Positions 54,270 to 63,755 of a DNA stretch of 64,000 nucleotides are shown here, in pieces; position 1 is the stretch's first letter; each line of letters begins with the position of its first letter. A program made the position numbers and the translations under genes. The notes under the pieces are model-generated. The model saw only the letters and a program-made list of their open reading frames with translations. It did no database searches and was not told the DNA's origin. The stretch comes from Atriophallophorus winterbourni (Eukaryota > Platyhelminthes > Trematoda > Plagiorchiida > Microphallidae), in contig JACCGJ010013258.1 in NCBI GenBank assembly GCA_013407085.1, forward strand, positions 157,862 through 221,861, in the 5' to 3' direction.

Positions 54270-55600
54270 GGTAACGCTGATCTTTATGTTCGTGTACAGC
54301 TGTCCATTACTGAAGAATTCCTACATATCTGACCGTGTTAACGAGTGCAAAATAACAAGAACTGCGAAGTGCTTAACCATGTTGGGAATGTTCACGGGAA
54401 TGAAATGAATAAATGATCAGAACAGTCGATTGAGAACTTTTCCAGCGATTTTATTAAAACGCAAATCAAAATAGCTCATTTGACATACGTTGAGAAAGGG
54501 TATATCATTCAATTGCGGTGACAAGGTTTATTCGCCATTCTCGTCAAGCTATCTCTTCTCATGCAAATTTTGCAAAAACTCGAATTAATTCCATTTCGTG
54601 AACTTAGTAATGGAATATATCGTCCATGTCATCATGATCGGAAAACACATGAAACTTTTTATCCCGTCAATACAATTTAATCATAAACCAAAATTTCGAA
54701 ATTTATGTATCTTAATCCCAGTAATTTCAAAAGAATGGTTACATGAAGATGAAAAATGCATAAAATTAATTCACATTATATATATGATTTGGGTAGAGCT
54801 GAGAATAGACATTTATTGAGGTCTTCAGTATTGAGTCATTACTCCATTACTTTGGGGAGATTATAAGTCTTGAAGCTGATTAGTCGAGTGTTACGTAAAT
54901 AAGAATTATTCTGTGTTTTGAATTATTATTAGTGTGTGAAATTATGTATAATTATATATAATTATATTTATGCAAGAGAACAATACACTTAGTATCTACA
55001 ACAGACTTACAAAATCCGTGTATGTTCCACTCGGATTATTGCAAAAAATATATTTGACCCGTGTTATTTCATCACCGGGTAATTGCTCGTCGTACATGAA
55101 ACAAGCACTGAATAACCCAAAAGGGAAGAAATATGCTAGGTCATTAATCTGAAACAATCAAAAAGTGGTTCGGCACGCGTTTGTTATCAGACGTTTACAC
55201 TGTAGGAAGCGCAAGTGGGTGTTCAGTTGATTCAAACAAAATGACAAACTGCATCATGATGGGACATATTTATCGAAATAAACTTACTTTTGAAATTATT
55301 AAGGAAATATATCAAATGTGAATAATTCCTAAGATCTTACAGAATTATCCAGAAGTCGGCAAATTGTATAAAAAAATTTGTTTTCAAAAATTGTGTCATC
55401 GTATTTCTTCTGAAATTCTACATATTTAAAATGTAAGAAGCTCTGAGTAAATTATAACCAAATTAAATGCTTGATTGTAGAGTCGCTGTACAACGGATAG
55501 ACCAATTTTAAATAACGGAACGTATATTAGTGCAGAGTCCGATTTAAAACAGATTTCGTCGTTCCATTAAAGGTTTTCCTACATAACATCCACCTTAGAG
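54270..55600. other. No gene recognised
   Basis: AT-rich. Plus frames at 54,598-54,819 and 54,970-55,152 show no motif. Confidence 0.35.
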
Positions 55601-55629
55601 CAATGGCTGTTCAGCCATGCTCGACATTA

Positions 55630-57050
55630 TTCAACGGTGTGCACCAGCGGGGTCGTTGCACGGTATGGCCAGTGCGTGTGCGCGGGGTGTCCGTGTCGTC
55701 GGTTATCATTGCTGTCCGTGAACGCAGAAAGGTTTCCATCATGGGTTGAGTTGCTAGCGTGGACCGAAGTGAAAAATGCGCAAGGCCTCGCGCATCGGCT
55801 GCGTATCTGGAGTTGACAAAAAGGTAAACTAGGGAAACGTAAAAATGGGGATTGGCTGTAAAAGGATAGTCACATTAGTAGATGATCATCGGTCTGTATT
55901 CGATTTCATGTACGAAGGTATCACTGGGTCGATGCTGACGAATCCGGGCGGCTGATTCGTTCGATGACGGAGTACTTGGCACTGCGGTAGATGAATTTTA
56001 ATGGGCCGTCATATGGTTTATTGAGGGGCCGCTCCACACGGTCAAACCGCGTGAATACGTACGGACACGCCAGAATTAAATTGTCAACGTGACTTTTACC
56101 GGAATTTACACGGGAATGTGGAACATGTATTTCTTGCATGAAGGCCCGGAGACAAACTGTGCCGTTTTAATCTTGATTAGTGGTATAGATTCCGTCAGCA
56201 GTTCGGCGGGAATTCGCAGAGTTTTTCCGTTAACCATATCAGCTGATGTGCAACTGATGTCCTTTTTTGCGGCATTGCTAATGCAAGCAAAACCGGTGGC
56301 TGTTTGTCTACGCGGGAAGCGTTGGATTCGGGGGCGACGAGCGCAGCCTTTAATTGACGATGGAATCGTGCAACGAGGCCGTTCGCGGGTGGATGGTAAG
56401 CCTTCGTCTAAAAATGTTCGCATTCCAGGAGACGATTTAGTTCTGTGAAGAGGTGAGACGTAGATTAAACTCTGCGGTCAGTGGCGATCTGGGACGGGGC
56501 ATCGTAATTCGCTATCCAAGCAGAGACGAAGGTGCGAGCTACGGTTTCCGCAGATGCATCCGTTAGGGAACACGCTTAGGTCCAGCATGTTAATCCATCG
56601 ATGCACGTCAACAGATAAGTGCACCGAGGGGATGAGGGTAAATCAAACCAGATCGATAAACACATTCAAAAACGTTCATCTGGAAGTCGGAATTTTACGG
56701 GGATAGATCGGTATGGCAATGTAACTTAACGTTGGCAGACAAGACACTGTTGTGTCAAAGAATAAATGTAGTTTTGCATGTCATGTCAAACATACCGGTC
56801 TGTGATGTGTATAGTTCTTTTGCGTTTGCTCCGGTGAGATATTCCGTATAAATGCTCAATCTTCGCGATTCGGGAAATAGAAGCGCGTCATAAAGCATCT
56901 GCCTCGATGTTGCTGGGTCACTCGAGGTAAGTGGTGAACTGTGTGAGGAAGTCAAAGTTGCGAGTTTTCCGGAGCAATAAGCGGTCGTCGGCAGCGCAAA
57001 AGTTGTGGATGATGGGTTTGTGGTCCCTAGAAATGGTGCATTTACGTCCT
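55630..57050 (-). pseudogene. Gypsy-like integrase and C-terminal tail
   Basis: Recognisable pieces: YLLTCIDGLTCWT near 56,600; IATDRRV near 56,470, which retains the second catalytic Asp; and HPPANGLVARFHRQLKAALV near 56,350-56,400. In the last, the catalytic Glu of the usual GLVERFHR motif is Ala (codon at 56,369-56,371). Further on are SADMVNGKTLRIPAELLTES, YVFTRFDRVERPLNKPYDGP and KFIYRSAKYSVIERIS (SH3-like end, about 55,930-56,060). A hydrophilic tail follows to about 55,640 (TDDTDTPRTRTGHTVQRPR). Confidence 0.82.
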
Positions 57051-57112
57051 TCTGGAATGTGTCGGACGTGTTTAACTGCGAGGTACATCGCAATTATTTC
57101 TCTGCTTAAGCT

Positions 57113-58127
57113 TTAATACCTGGTTTGATTCGGTTGCAGCTTTCGTGACATGTAGGAGAGTGTTGCGCACACGTCGTTAATGACTTGTTGTAAAACGGCA
57201 CCGATGGCCACTTGAGAAGCGTCTGTTTTAAGCACGAGCTCCAATCTACTGTCCAGTGAGAGATGAGCCAGCGATGTGAGCGGGCTGAAACATGCTTTGA
57301 CTAATTGAAACGCGGCGATAGCTTCTGCTGTCATGTTGAACTTTTTTGGGTTTCATCTCAAAAAATCAGTTAACGGTCTGTATTTGTAAGCGCGATTTGG
57401 TATGAATCTGCCGTAGAAGTTCATGAATCCAAGGAATCAACGTAGCTGGCAAAAAGACGTTAGAGTTTCGAAGTCTTCAATCCCCGAGATTTTCTGCGGA
57501 ATGGCAATGGTTCCACGAAAATCGATTGTGTGTCCAAGCATTTTTGGGCTGGACGGCCAAATTGACATTTGGCCGGGTTAATTATGACGTTGTATTCTTG
57601 CAGACGTTGAAAAAACCAGTCAAAGTTGATCAATATGCTGCTCCTGGCTCTCAGAAGCCACAAATATATCATTGTCGTAGGTGAAGGTGAATTTCCCACC
57701 TCGCATGACTTGGCCGATGAAGCGCTTGTAATTTGAAGCTGCGTTTCTGAGTCCAAACGTTATGTGAAGGAACTCGTATAGACCAAAAGTTGTGGTTACA
57801 TTAATCTCCGGCGTCTGCTACTGTGATTTGATGGTAGAGGCAAACACGGTCGATTTTGGGAACATATCGTTTTGCCGCAGGCGCTCAAAGAGAAATCCTG
57901 GATGTGAGGTATGGAATACCTCTCAGGTACTGTGAGATTGTTCAGGTCATTGTATTCTCAACATGGTTTCCAGTCGCCTGATTTTTTAAAACCATATGTA
58001 GTGGCGATGACCATGGTATATTAGTGGTTCGAATGATCCCGAGTTGTAGCATGTTCTCGAGCTGGTCAGGGGACAACCGTCGGGGTCTCGCGTTCATGGG
58101 GGGCGGACGTGAAGATGTGGTGAGCAA
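57113..58127 (-). pseudogene. Gypsy-like reverse transcriptase and RNase H
   Basis: RT fingers: RPPPMNARPRRLSPDQLENM, then LQLGIIRTTNIPWSSPLHMV (57,950-58,115). Catalytic box: FTYDNDIFVASESQEQH at about 57,630-57,685, where F.YVDDI is expected, so the central residues are altered. It is followed by FQRLQEYNVIINPAKCQFG. RNase H: LELVLKTDASQVAIGAVLQQ and SYMSRKLQPNQTRY (57,113-57,250), with the first catalytic Asp present. Several frame changes separate these parts. Confidence 0.82.
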
Positions 58128-58136
58128 GACCTAGGG

Positions 58137-58335
58137 TTAGCAGGCATGCATTCGATCCATGAGTGCTTTAGCCCAGAAGCACTGACATTGTTGCCGCCTT
58201 CGAGCATGCGCATTTGCCTCAACAGTCGCAAAGTTTTCAAATTGCCAAACTCCGTTTCCTAGGGAAGCTGTGGTATGCGCGCTTGGTTGGACTTGTGGGA
58301 TTGCAGCCTTCAATTTCTCGTAAATGTTTTTCAAT
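58137..58335 (-). pseudogene. Misplaced second copy of a gag segment
   Basis: About 195 bp that align in the same orientation with 62,892-63,090. Shared stretches include ATCCATGAGTGCTTTAGC, TACGAGCATGCGCAT versus TTCGAGCATGCGCAT, ATGCCTCAACA versus TTGCCTCAACA, and GGGATTGCAGCC. Roughly three quarters of positions agree by eye. It sits between protease and RT of the same element, where no gag belongs. Confidence 0.75.
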
Positions 58336-58947
58336 ATCAAAAAGATACGCTGGCCATACTTTTTAATACGTGTTTCGTTAGCCGCTTGCAGATTGACGCA
58401 AGTTGGGTCTATGCCGGTGCTTGCACTATGAGGTGGAATGGCATTCACCTCCGCTCCTTTGTCGATCAGGAAACGTAGACATGTTGGTGAATCATCGATA
58501 TAGAATAGGCGACTCACGGTGTATAAGGCTGCAGCCGTCGCGATTACTGGCTGGTCTGCTCTTTGCTGGCCTAAGCTCGACTTGCGTTGTAGAAGGAACA
58601 TGGCTGCACACAGTGCTTGGCGTTAGTACCAAACTGTTTATAGTATTTACAGAAACCTGTGTGAAAAGCCTGCCGCGAAGAGGTGGCATCATTGTTTAGT
58701 GGACGACGTTTTTTGCCGTTGAGGGCTACGCTGTTCATACGTTGTTCGTATTGAAATTGTAAGACGTTTGATTACGTCCTCAAAACGAGGAAAAAACGTG
58801 GGTCCATTAGCGCTTGTGGCGGGGCTGCACTCACCACATCAACTGAGGGATTGCTTGTTTGACAATCGTGTACTTTGACGGCGACTAGTGCTAATTTCTC
58901 CAGAGGTGCGTCGGTGTCGTGTCAGGATACGAAAGACCTGGTGTTAG
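58336..58947 (-). pseudogene. Gypsy-like gag C-terminus, zinc knuckle and protease
   Basis: Resumes the gag after the insertion. It reads on to FCKYYKQFGTNAKHCVQPC (about 58,620-58,660), a knuckle-like pattern of this family with one expected Cys changed to Tyr. The protease follows: CLRFLIDKGAEVNAIPP (about 58,435-58,480), where the catalytic DTG/DSG is DKG, so the Asp remains but the Thr/Ser is lost. CVNLQAANETRIKKYGQRI (the flap region) comes next. After that the normal protease-RT linker is replaced by a gag-like segment. Confidence 0.75.
58943..58947. other. Target site duplication, left copy (GTTAG)
   Basis: The five bases GTTAG directly precede the 5' LTR and directly follow the 3' LTR (62,892-62,896). 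Five-base duplications are usual for gypsy-type integrases. Confidence 0.88.
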
Positions 58948-59125
58948 TGACGTGTTGTTTTTTCATTCCTATTATTGTGTAGACACGCTTATTTTACCCT
59001 ATTACACACCTAACCTTTTTCTTTCTGTTGTAGCTCATACTCGTGTTCTTTAGTTGATTAAAGCCTTTCTATCAGGCGTTGTCTTCTCAATCGTATGGAA
59101 GTTTCATTCACTCTATCTCGCTACA
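58948..59125 (+). repeat. 5' LTR of the CsRn1-like element
   Basis: 178 bp, starts TGACGTGTTG, ends CTCGCTACA. Contains the segment TTTAGTTGATTAAA at 59,049-59,062 that is complementary to the sequence just after the LTR, and within it an ATTAAA that could serve as poly(A) signal. No obvious TATA box. The block 59,027-59,080 is identical in the 3' LTR. Confidence 0.95.
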
Positions 59126-59126
59126 A

Positions 59127-59140
59127 TTTAATCAACTAAA
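59127..59140 (+). other. Putative self-complementary primer binding site
   Basis: TTTAATCAACTAAA, one base after the 5' LTR and three bases before the gag ATG. It is the exact reverse complement of 59,049-59,062 inside the LTR. No TGG-type tRNA complement is present. In the yeast element Tf1 the 5' end of the transcript folds onto such a site and primes its own reverse transcription; the same is inferred here. Confidence 0.6.
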
Positions 59141-59143
59141 AAA

Positions 59144-59683
59144 ATGGATCGCTTACTCCATCCTGAACGCTTCGATACCGATCCCAACGCTGCAGATGCT
59201 ACCGATTCATGGGAACACTGGTTTTTGACCTTTACGAATTTCCTCGATACAGTTGAATCTCTCAAACCAGACAAACTGAAGACTCTTATCCATTTCCTAT
59301 CGCCTGCTGTCTATGAACTCATTTCTCAATGCACTAACTACGATTCAGCCATCAGTACCTTGAATTCTCTTTATGTTCAGCCCAAAAACGAGATATTCTC
59401 AAGACCTGTCCTTGCCACTTGTAAACAAAATCGCGACGAAACGCTTGTCCAGTTCATGCAGAAATTGCGTAATTTTGCAAAGGATTGTAACTTTAAAGTC
59501 CTTAGTGCTGAACAAAATCAACAAGATGCTATTCGGAACGCTTTAATAAGCGAGCTTTTGTCTAACGCTATTCGTCAGAGTTTGCTGGAAAACAATACAT
59601 TGGATGTACAAACTGATTTTGACCACAAAAGCCCTCGATTTGGCCCAACGTCAATCTCATTCGTTTATCCAGCCTGCACCTAG
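59144..59683 (+). CDS. gag: gag capsid region of the CsRn1-like element
   Basis: 179-codon frame beginning MDRLLHPERFDTDPNA, then DSWEHWFLTFTNFLDTV, a gag start typical of CsRn1-type elements. Also contains LIHFLSPAVYELISQC and RDETLVQFMQKLRNFAKDC. The ATG is only 18 bp after the 5' LTR. The last about 25 codons leave the family frame; the authentic continuation is in the frame that starts at 59,604 (ALDLAQRQSHSFIQPAP), so a small indel near 59,630 has shifted it. Role: particle assembly and RNA packaging. Confidence 0.85.
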   Translation: MDRLLHPERFDTDPNAADATDSWEHWFLTFTNFLDTVESLKPDKLKTLIHFLSPAVYELISQCTNYDSAISTLNSLYVQPKNEIFSRPVLATCKQNRDETLVQFMQKLRNFAKDCNFKVLSAEQNQQDAIRNALISELLSNAIRQSLLENNTLDVQTDFDHKSPRFGPTSISFVYPACT

Positions 59684-59915
59684 TATTTACGGTGCAGCTG
59701 CAATCGATGCGTCTCACGCCACTACCGATTCAACCCCTTCAGTTCTGAGGCAACTCAGGCTACCACACGTAGTAGTTGTTTCTTTTGCGTTTACGATCGA
59801 AATCCACGCTCGAAATGCCCCGCTAGGGATGCGGAGTGCAAATCATGTGGCAAGAAAGGTCATTTCCAAAAAGTATGCCGTTCTTCAAAAAAGGCCAAGC
59901 ACACTGCATCGGTAA
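59604..59915 (+). pseudogene. gag C-terminus with zinc knuckle, frameshifted
   Basis: Continues gag with SFIQPAPSIYGAAAIDAS. After another shift the sequence encodes SSCFFCVYDRNPRSKCP and then ECKSCGKKGHFQKVC (about 59,834-59,878). The latter is a canonical C-x2-C-x4-H-x4-C nucleocapsid knuckle that binds the element RNA. The upstream pair CxxC...C may be part of a second, family-specific cysteine cluster. Confidence 0.8.
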
Positions 59916-59929
59916 TTCCTTTTCTGACC

Positions 59930-60307
59930 TCCACAATTATCAACGCTGATGCGCCGGCCAGTCTTAATGAAGCCATTACCGGAGTTGTCGTCAACGGTAT
60001 AGCTTTACAGGCGCTGGTTGACACGGGTAGTTGTGAATGTTACATCTCCGAAGGTATCGTCTGTCTAAACGGTTGGCCTATTCTGAAATCGAAAAAACAA
60101 ATTGTGTTGGCTTCTACGTCGATGATAAGCAATACGAGAGGTCATTGTTTCGTATCCCTCGTCCACAAAAGTACTCGTTACAACAATGTGAAACTTTCTA
60201 TCCTTCCTGATCTATGTGCCAATGTGTTGCTTGGACATGATTTTCTTCAGCGCCATCGAGCAGTTGAAATACCATTCGAAGGAATCCAAGCCCCATTTTT
60301 TGTGTAG
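59930..60307 (+). pseudogene. Aspartic protease of the CsRn1-like element
   Basis: Reads NGIALQALVDTGSCECYIS with the catalytic DTG at about 60,020-60,028, then IVLASTSMISNTRGHC (flap) and ANVLLGHDFLQRH (the ILG-type box). The domain itself looks intact and ends at a stop at 60,305-60,307, so it is separated from RT by a frame change. It would process the polyprotein. Confidence 0.8.
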
Positions 60308-60339
60308 TTTATCCCTTACTACATTAATTCCTGTTTCAC

Positions 60340-61203
60340 TTTTCCCTCATCTGGACCCATCATGTCGTCCGATGTGCACCAAGTCCAGAAGATACAGTCA
60401 TATCGACGAGATTTTCATTCGAGCTGAAGTTGCCAAGCTACTAAATGAGGGAGTAACCGAATCTTCCCAGTCACCTTGGCGCGCCCAGGTGTTGGTCACA
60501 ATAAAATGAACGACAGAAGAAACGTTTGGTCATTGACTATAGCCAAACTATCAACCGATTCACATATCTAGACGCCTACCGCCTGCCTCGAATCGATAAC
60601 ATGATCCAAAAGATTTCACAGTTTGGTGTTTTGAGCACCTTAGACTTACAGAGCGCATATCACCAAATTCCGGTAAAGGAGAATGAGCGCCGGTACACTG
60701 CATTTGAAGCATGTGGTAACCTCTACTAATTCCGGCGTATTCCATTTGGCGTAACCAACGGAGTTGCATGCTTCCAGCGGGCCATGGATTAGTTAATACG
60801 CAAGGAATCTCTGCAAAGTACGTATGTCTACGTCGAAAACATAACCGTCTGTAGGAAAAATAAGCATGAGCATGATGTAAACATAAGCAAAATTATGCAA
60901 GCATTGGACAAATATGGGCTTACGTTGAATCGCAACAAATGTACCTTTTCCGTATACCTTGTTAAACTTCTCGGTTATGAGGTATCCGCTGGAAATGTGA
61001 CACCAGACCCTGAACGTTTTGATGCATTACTCAAGCTGCCTCCACCCTGTTATTCCAAAGCACAACAAAGAATAATCGGGATGTTCTCTTATTATTCCCA
61101 ATGGTTCTCCCAGTTCTCCGACAAAATCCATCCTTTGGTTCACAATAAAATCTTCCCACTGTCTGGGAAAGCTTTGAACGCTTACACATCCCTGAAATCT
61201 TAA
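60340..61203 (+). pseudogene. Reverse transcriptase of the CsRn1-like element
   Basis: Motifs in order: CTKSRRYSHIDEIFIRAEV and SSQSPWRAQVLV (60,380-60,500), VIDYSQTINRFTYLDAYRLP (60,526-60,590), LSTLDLQSAYHQIPV (60,630-60,675), FRRIPFGVTNGVACFQRAMD (60,730-60,790), STYVYVENITVC (about 60,815-60,855), LNRNKCTFSVYLVKLLGYEV and GMFSYYSQWFSQFSDKIHPL. Stops occur after GNLY and after AMD. The catalytic Y-x-D-D/N box reads YVEN, so the first Asp is Glu. Inactive. Confidence 0.85.
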
Positions 61204-61620
61204 TTAGTGTAAGCATCTCTTTTCTCTGTTGATCGTGGTGTACCTCTCGTTGTCAAAACAGATGCATCTGTTGTAGCATTAGCTGCTACTCTCAACCAAA
61301 ACGGACGTCCGGTAGCTTTCTTCTCTCGCACACTCTCCCCAAGTGCGCGTAATCATCCCGCGATCGAAAAGGAAGCTTGTGCGATCATTGAAGCAATTCG
61401 AAAATGGAGACATTATCTCATTGGGTCTCATTTTAAACTAATCACTGATCAACGCTACGTTTCATTTATGTTTGATACGAAAATCGCCAGTAAAATCAAG
61501 AACGACAAAATCCAACGTTGGCGTATAGAACTCTCTCAGTTTTCCTATGACGTTTTGTATCGAACGGGTCCTGATAATACCATAGCTGATGCCTTGTCTC
61601 GTGGATTTTGTGCCAGTGTA
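61204..61620 (+). pseudogene. RNase H of the CsRn1-like element
   Basis: LVVKTDASVVALAATLNQNG (first catalytic Asp), PVAFFSRTLSPSARNHPAIE (second acidic residue downstream in IEKEACAI), HYLIGSHFKLITDQ (third Asp), and the terminal RTGPDNTIADALSRG. Removes RNA from the RNA-DNA hybrid. This part is largely uninterrupted. Confidence 0.85.
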
Positions 61621-62672
61621 CATTCGCTTCCTCAACTAAAGTCCATTCATGACTCACTCGTTTATTTCATTTCACCTGATTTAAAAATCTTCCATTCTCT
61701 CTTGATGACGTCAAATCTGTCATTCGGCAGTGCCTTGTATGTTCTCAGTTGAAGCCAAAATTTGTCGGTCCTTACAATGAGCCACTCATTTAAGCAACAC
61801 ATCCTTTTGAACGTCTTAGTATCGATTTTAAAGAGCATATTCCTTCATCTACTCGCAGTCGATATTTACTTACAGTAATTGACGAATTTTCTCGATTCTC
61901 CTTTGCTTTCCCATGTCCTGACATGACCAGCTCTACTGTCATTTCCCGACTCACCGAACTTTTTTCCATTTTTAGTATGCCTGGATACGTACACCCAGAT
62001 CAAGGGTCATCCTTCATGTCCAGTGACATTAAATCTTTTCTTCATTCTCGAGGAGTTGCTACGAGTAAGACCACCAGTTAAAACCATCAAGGTAATGGGC
62101 ATGTGGAACGTCTTAACGGTACCTTATGGAAAACTGTTTCATTATGCTTGCGAGATAGAGGTTTGACGACAGAGCAGTGGGAACTTCTTCTTCCCGAAGC
62201 ATTACACGCCATGCGGTCTCTCTTGTGCACTGCTACAAATGAGACGCCTCACGAGCGCATGTTCAAACATAATTGCAAGTCTCTTGTCGGTACGAGTCTT
62301 CCTTATTGGTTGTTGATGCCAGGACCAGTCCTCTATCGCAGAAACGTTCGTTCCTCCAAGTGTGAGCCCCTGGTAAAAGAGATTGAGCTTCTGGAGAGTA
62401 ATCCTCAGTATGCCCATATCCGCTTGCCAGATGGTCGCGAAGAGACTGTGTCTCTCCGTCAACTGGCTCCAATGAATCAGGCACCAATCCCATTGAACAC
62501 TGACCCACCTGACCCAAATGAAACGCCTCCAGATACCCTTTGTACACCTGACATACAGTCGGCCATTTCAGACATTTCTGGACCAACCACTACACTTCAA
62601 CCAAATGTAGAACACCTTATTTCACAACAACAAAGGGTTAGATCCTACAATGTTCGATCCCGTGAGGTCTAA
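61621..62672 (+). pseudogene. Integrase of the CsRn1-like element
   Basis: The zinc-binding end is partly visible (QCLVCSQLKPKFVGPYNE near 61,730-61,785, in a shifted frame). Core: RLSIDFKEHIPSSTRS (first Asp), VHPDQGSSFMSSDIKSF (second Asp, about 61,990-62,040), and NGHVERLNGTLWKTVS (Glu, about 62,095-62,145). The open frame 62,103-62,672 continues with PEALHAMRSLLCTATNETPH, and PDGREETVSLRQLAP near the C-terminus. A stop lies just before NHQGNGHVE. All three catalytic acids are still encoded. Confidence 0.85.
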
Positions 62673-62701
62673 AACTGTAACCGTTATCACTCGGTCTTCC
62701 T

Positions 62702-62713
62702 GGTCGGGGTGAA
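62702..62713 (+). other. Probable polypurine tract
   Basis: GGTCGGGGTGAA immediately before the 3' LTR. Mostly purine (one T-C interruption), the expected plus-strand primer position. Confidence 0.55.
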
Positions 62714-62891
62714 TGTCGTGTTGTTTTGACATTCCTTTTATTGTGTACACACGCTTATTTTACCGTATTACACATCTAACCTTTTTATTTTTGTTGTAGC
62801 TCATACTCGTGTTCTTTAGTTGATTAAAGCCTTTCTATCAGGCGTTATCTTCTCAATCGTTTGGAGGTATCATTCACTCTATCTCGTTACA
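62714..62891 (+). repeat. 3' LTR of the CsRn1-like element
   Basis: 178 bp, starts TGTCGTGTTG, ends CTCGTTACA. Differs from the 5' copy at about 14 positions, none in the block matching 59,027-59,080. The complementary segment is kept at 62,815-62,828. Followed directly by GTTAG. Confidence 0.95.
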
Positions 62892-63251
62892 GTTAGCATG
62901 CATGCATTTTATCCATGAGTGCTTTAGCGCAGAATCACTGAAATTGTTACCGCCTACGAGCATGCGCATATGCCTCAACATTTGCGAAGTTTTCCGTTCG
63001 CCCAACTCCGTATCCTGGAATAGCTGTTTTATGCGCTCTTCGTTTGACGTAACGGAACGTACTGGGATTGCAGCCGTTAATTTGTCGTAGGGGTTTCTTA
63101 ATGGATTTGAATCCAGGACGTATATCAATTCGGTTGCGACCGCCGTAGGAATGTAGGCTGTAATCTCAACGAACTTCATTTCCTGTAATTTGATACGATA
63201 GATCTGGAACTGAGCTTTGACCAAAACAAACCACACTCTCGAGTTTGACAT
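62892..63251 (-). pseudogene. Gypsy-like gag, N-terminal half
   Basis: Contains RVWFVLVKAQFQIYRI, KFVEITAYIPTAVATELIYV, NPYDKLTAAIPVRSVTSNEE and ELGERKTSQMLRHMRML, then ALKHSWIKCMHAN. The W...EAQF / PYD.LK..L / E..RL..LL...ELG.RKPSQLLR.M / WL..LP pattern is the capsid-like core of a gag family common in invertebrate gypsy elements. The frame is cut at 62,892 by the inserted LTR element and resumes at 58,947. Confidence 0.82.
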
Positions 63252-63419
63252 CTGAAATGGGGCAATCTTACATTTGAGTTGATCGCTACGTCATCGTGGG
63301 AAGATATATTGAGTACAAAATGAAGGGGAAAGAATTAAAACGGGCTCATAAGTTTGAAGCGAAAAAGCCTAGCGTTACGTATATAATAATCGACCTAAGT
63401 GTTGTGAATCCCCTCACAC

Positions 63420-63665
63420 TCACACATCACTACCTATTTACGGCTATTTGCCGTTATCAGGTGAATGCAGTAAGATTATGTTCAATTCGCATAGAAACAG
63501 TGGTATAGTGGTAAACATATTTATACTTGAACGCCACTGTTACATAGGTTTCGTACAACGAACCCCGATGTTCAAACACAGAATAAGAAAGCTATTCGTG
63601 GTCAAGCACTCACGGCGCTTATGGATCTGCAAAGTACGGGGGATGTGAGAAACCCGTTACTTTGG
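63420..63665 (+). repeat. Single copy of the 238-bp repeat family
   Basis: Same orientation as the array at 14.9-16.8 kb: GGCTATTTGCCGTTATCAGG, AGTAAGATTATGTTCA, GCCACTGTTACATAGG, ACAACGAACCCCGATGTTCA, GGCGCTTATGGAT. Only one unit is present. Confidence 0.85.
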
Positions 63666-63755
63666 TCCACAAATACTTTTTAACAGATTGAACATCTTGA
63701 TATTCGAGCACTTTTTCCTCTTTCGGAGTTTACAGGTCAATCGGAAAACCCTGAA

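Larger units (their letters stand above)
58948..62891 (+). mobile_element. CsRn1/Boudicca-like LTR retrotransposon, complete with both LTRs
   Basis: 3,944 bp bounded by two 178-bp LTRs that start TG and end ACA and by a 5-bp target duplication GTTAG (58,943-58,947 and 62,892-62,896). Inside: gag, zinc knuckle, protease, RT, RNase H, integrase. Gag is open; everything after it has frameshifts or stops, and the RT active site is changed. The two LTRs differ at about 14 of 178 positions by my count, so the insertion is not recent. Family placement rests on the gag start, the RT/integrase style and memory of trematode CsRn1-type elements. It inserted into the gag of an older gypsy-like element in opposite orientation. 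Confidence 0.93.
55620..63260 (-). mobile_element. Old gypsy-like LTR retrotransposon, interrupted by a later insertion
   Basis: Minus-strand element with gag, protease, RT, RNase H and integrase in that order. It occupies 62,892-63,260 (gag start) and 55,620-58,947 (rest of gag to the integrase tail). A plus-strand LTR element fills 58,948-62,891. All coding parts have multiple frameshifts and stops. I could not find its own LTRs: neither 55,440-55,620 nor 63,260-63,420 shows a matching pair. Part of the gag is also present a second time at 58,137-58,330. Confidence 0.85.

Noticed and set aside
56089..56448. 119-codon plus-strand frame
   Set aside because: Antisense shadow of the gypsy integrase, whose motifs are clear on the minus strand.
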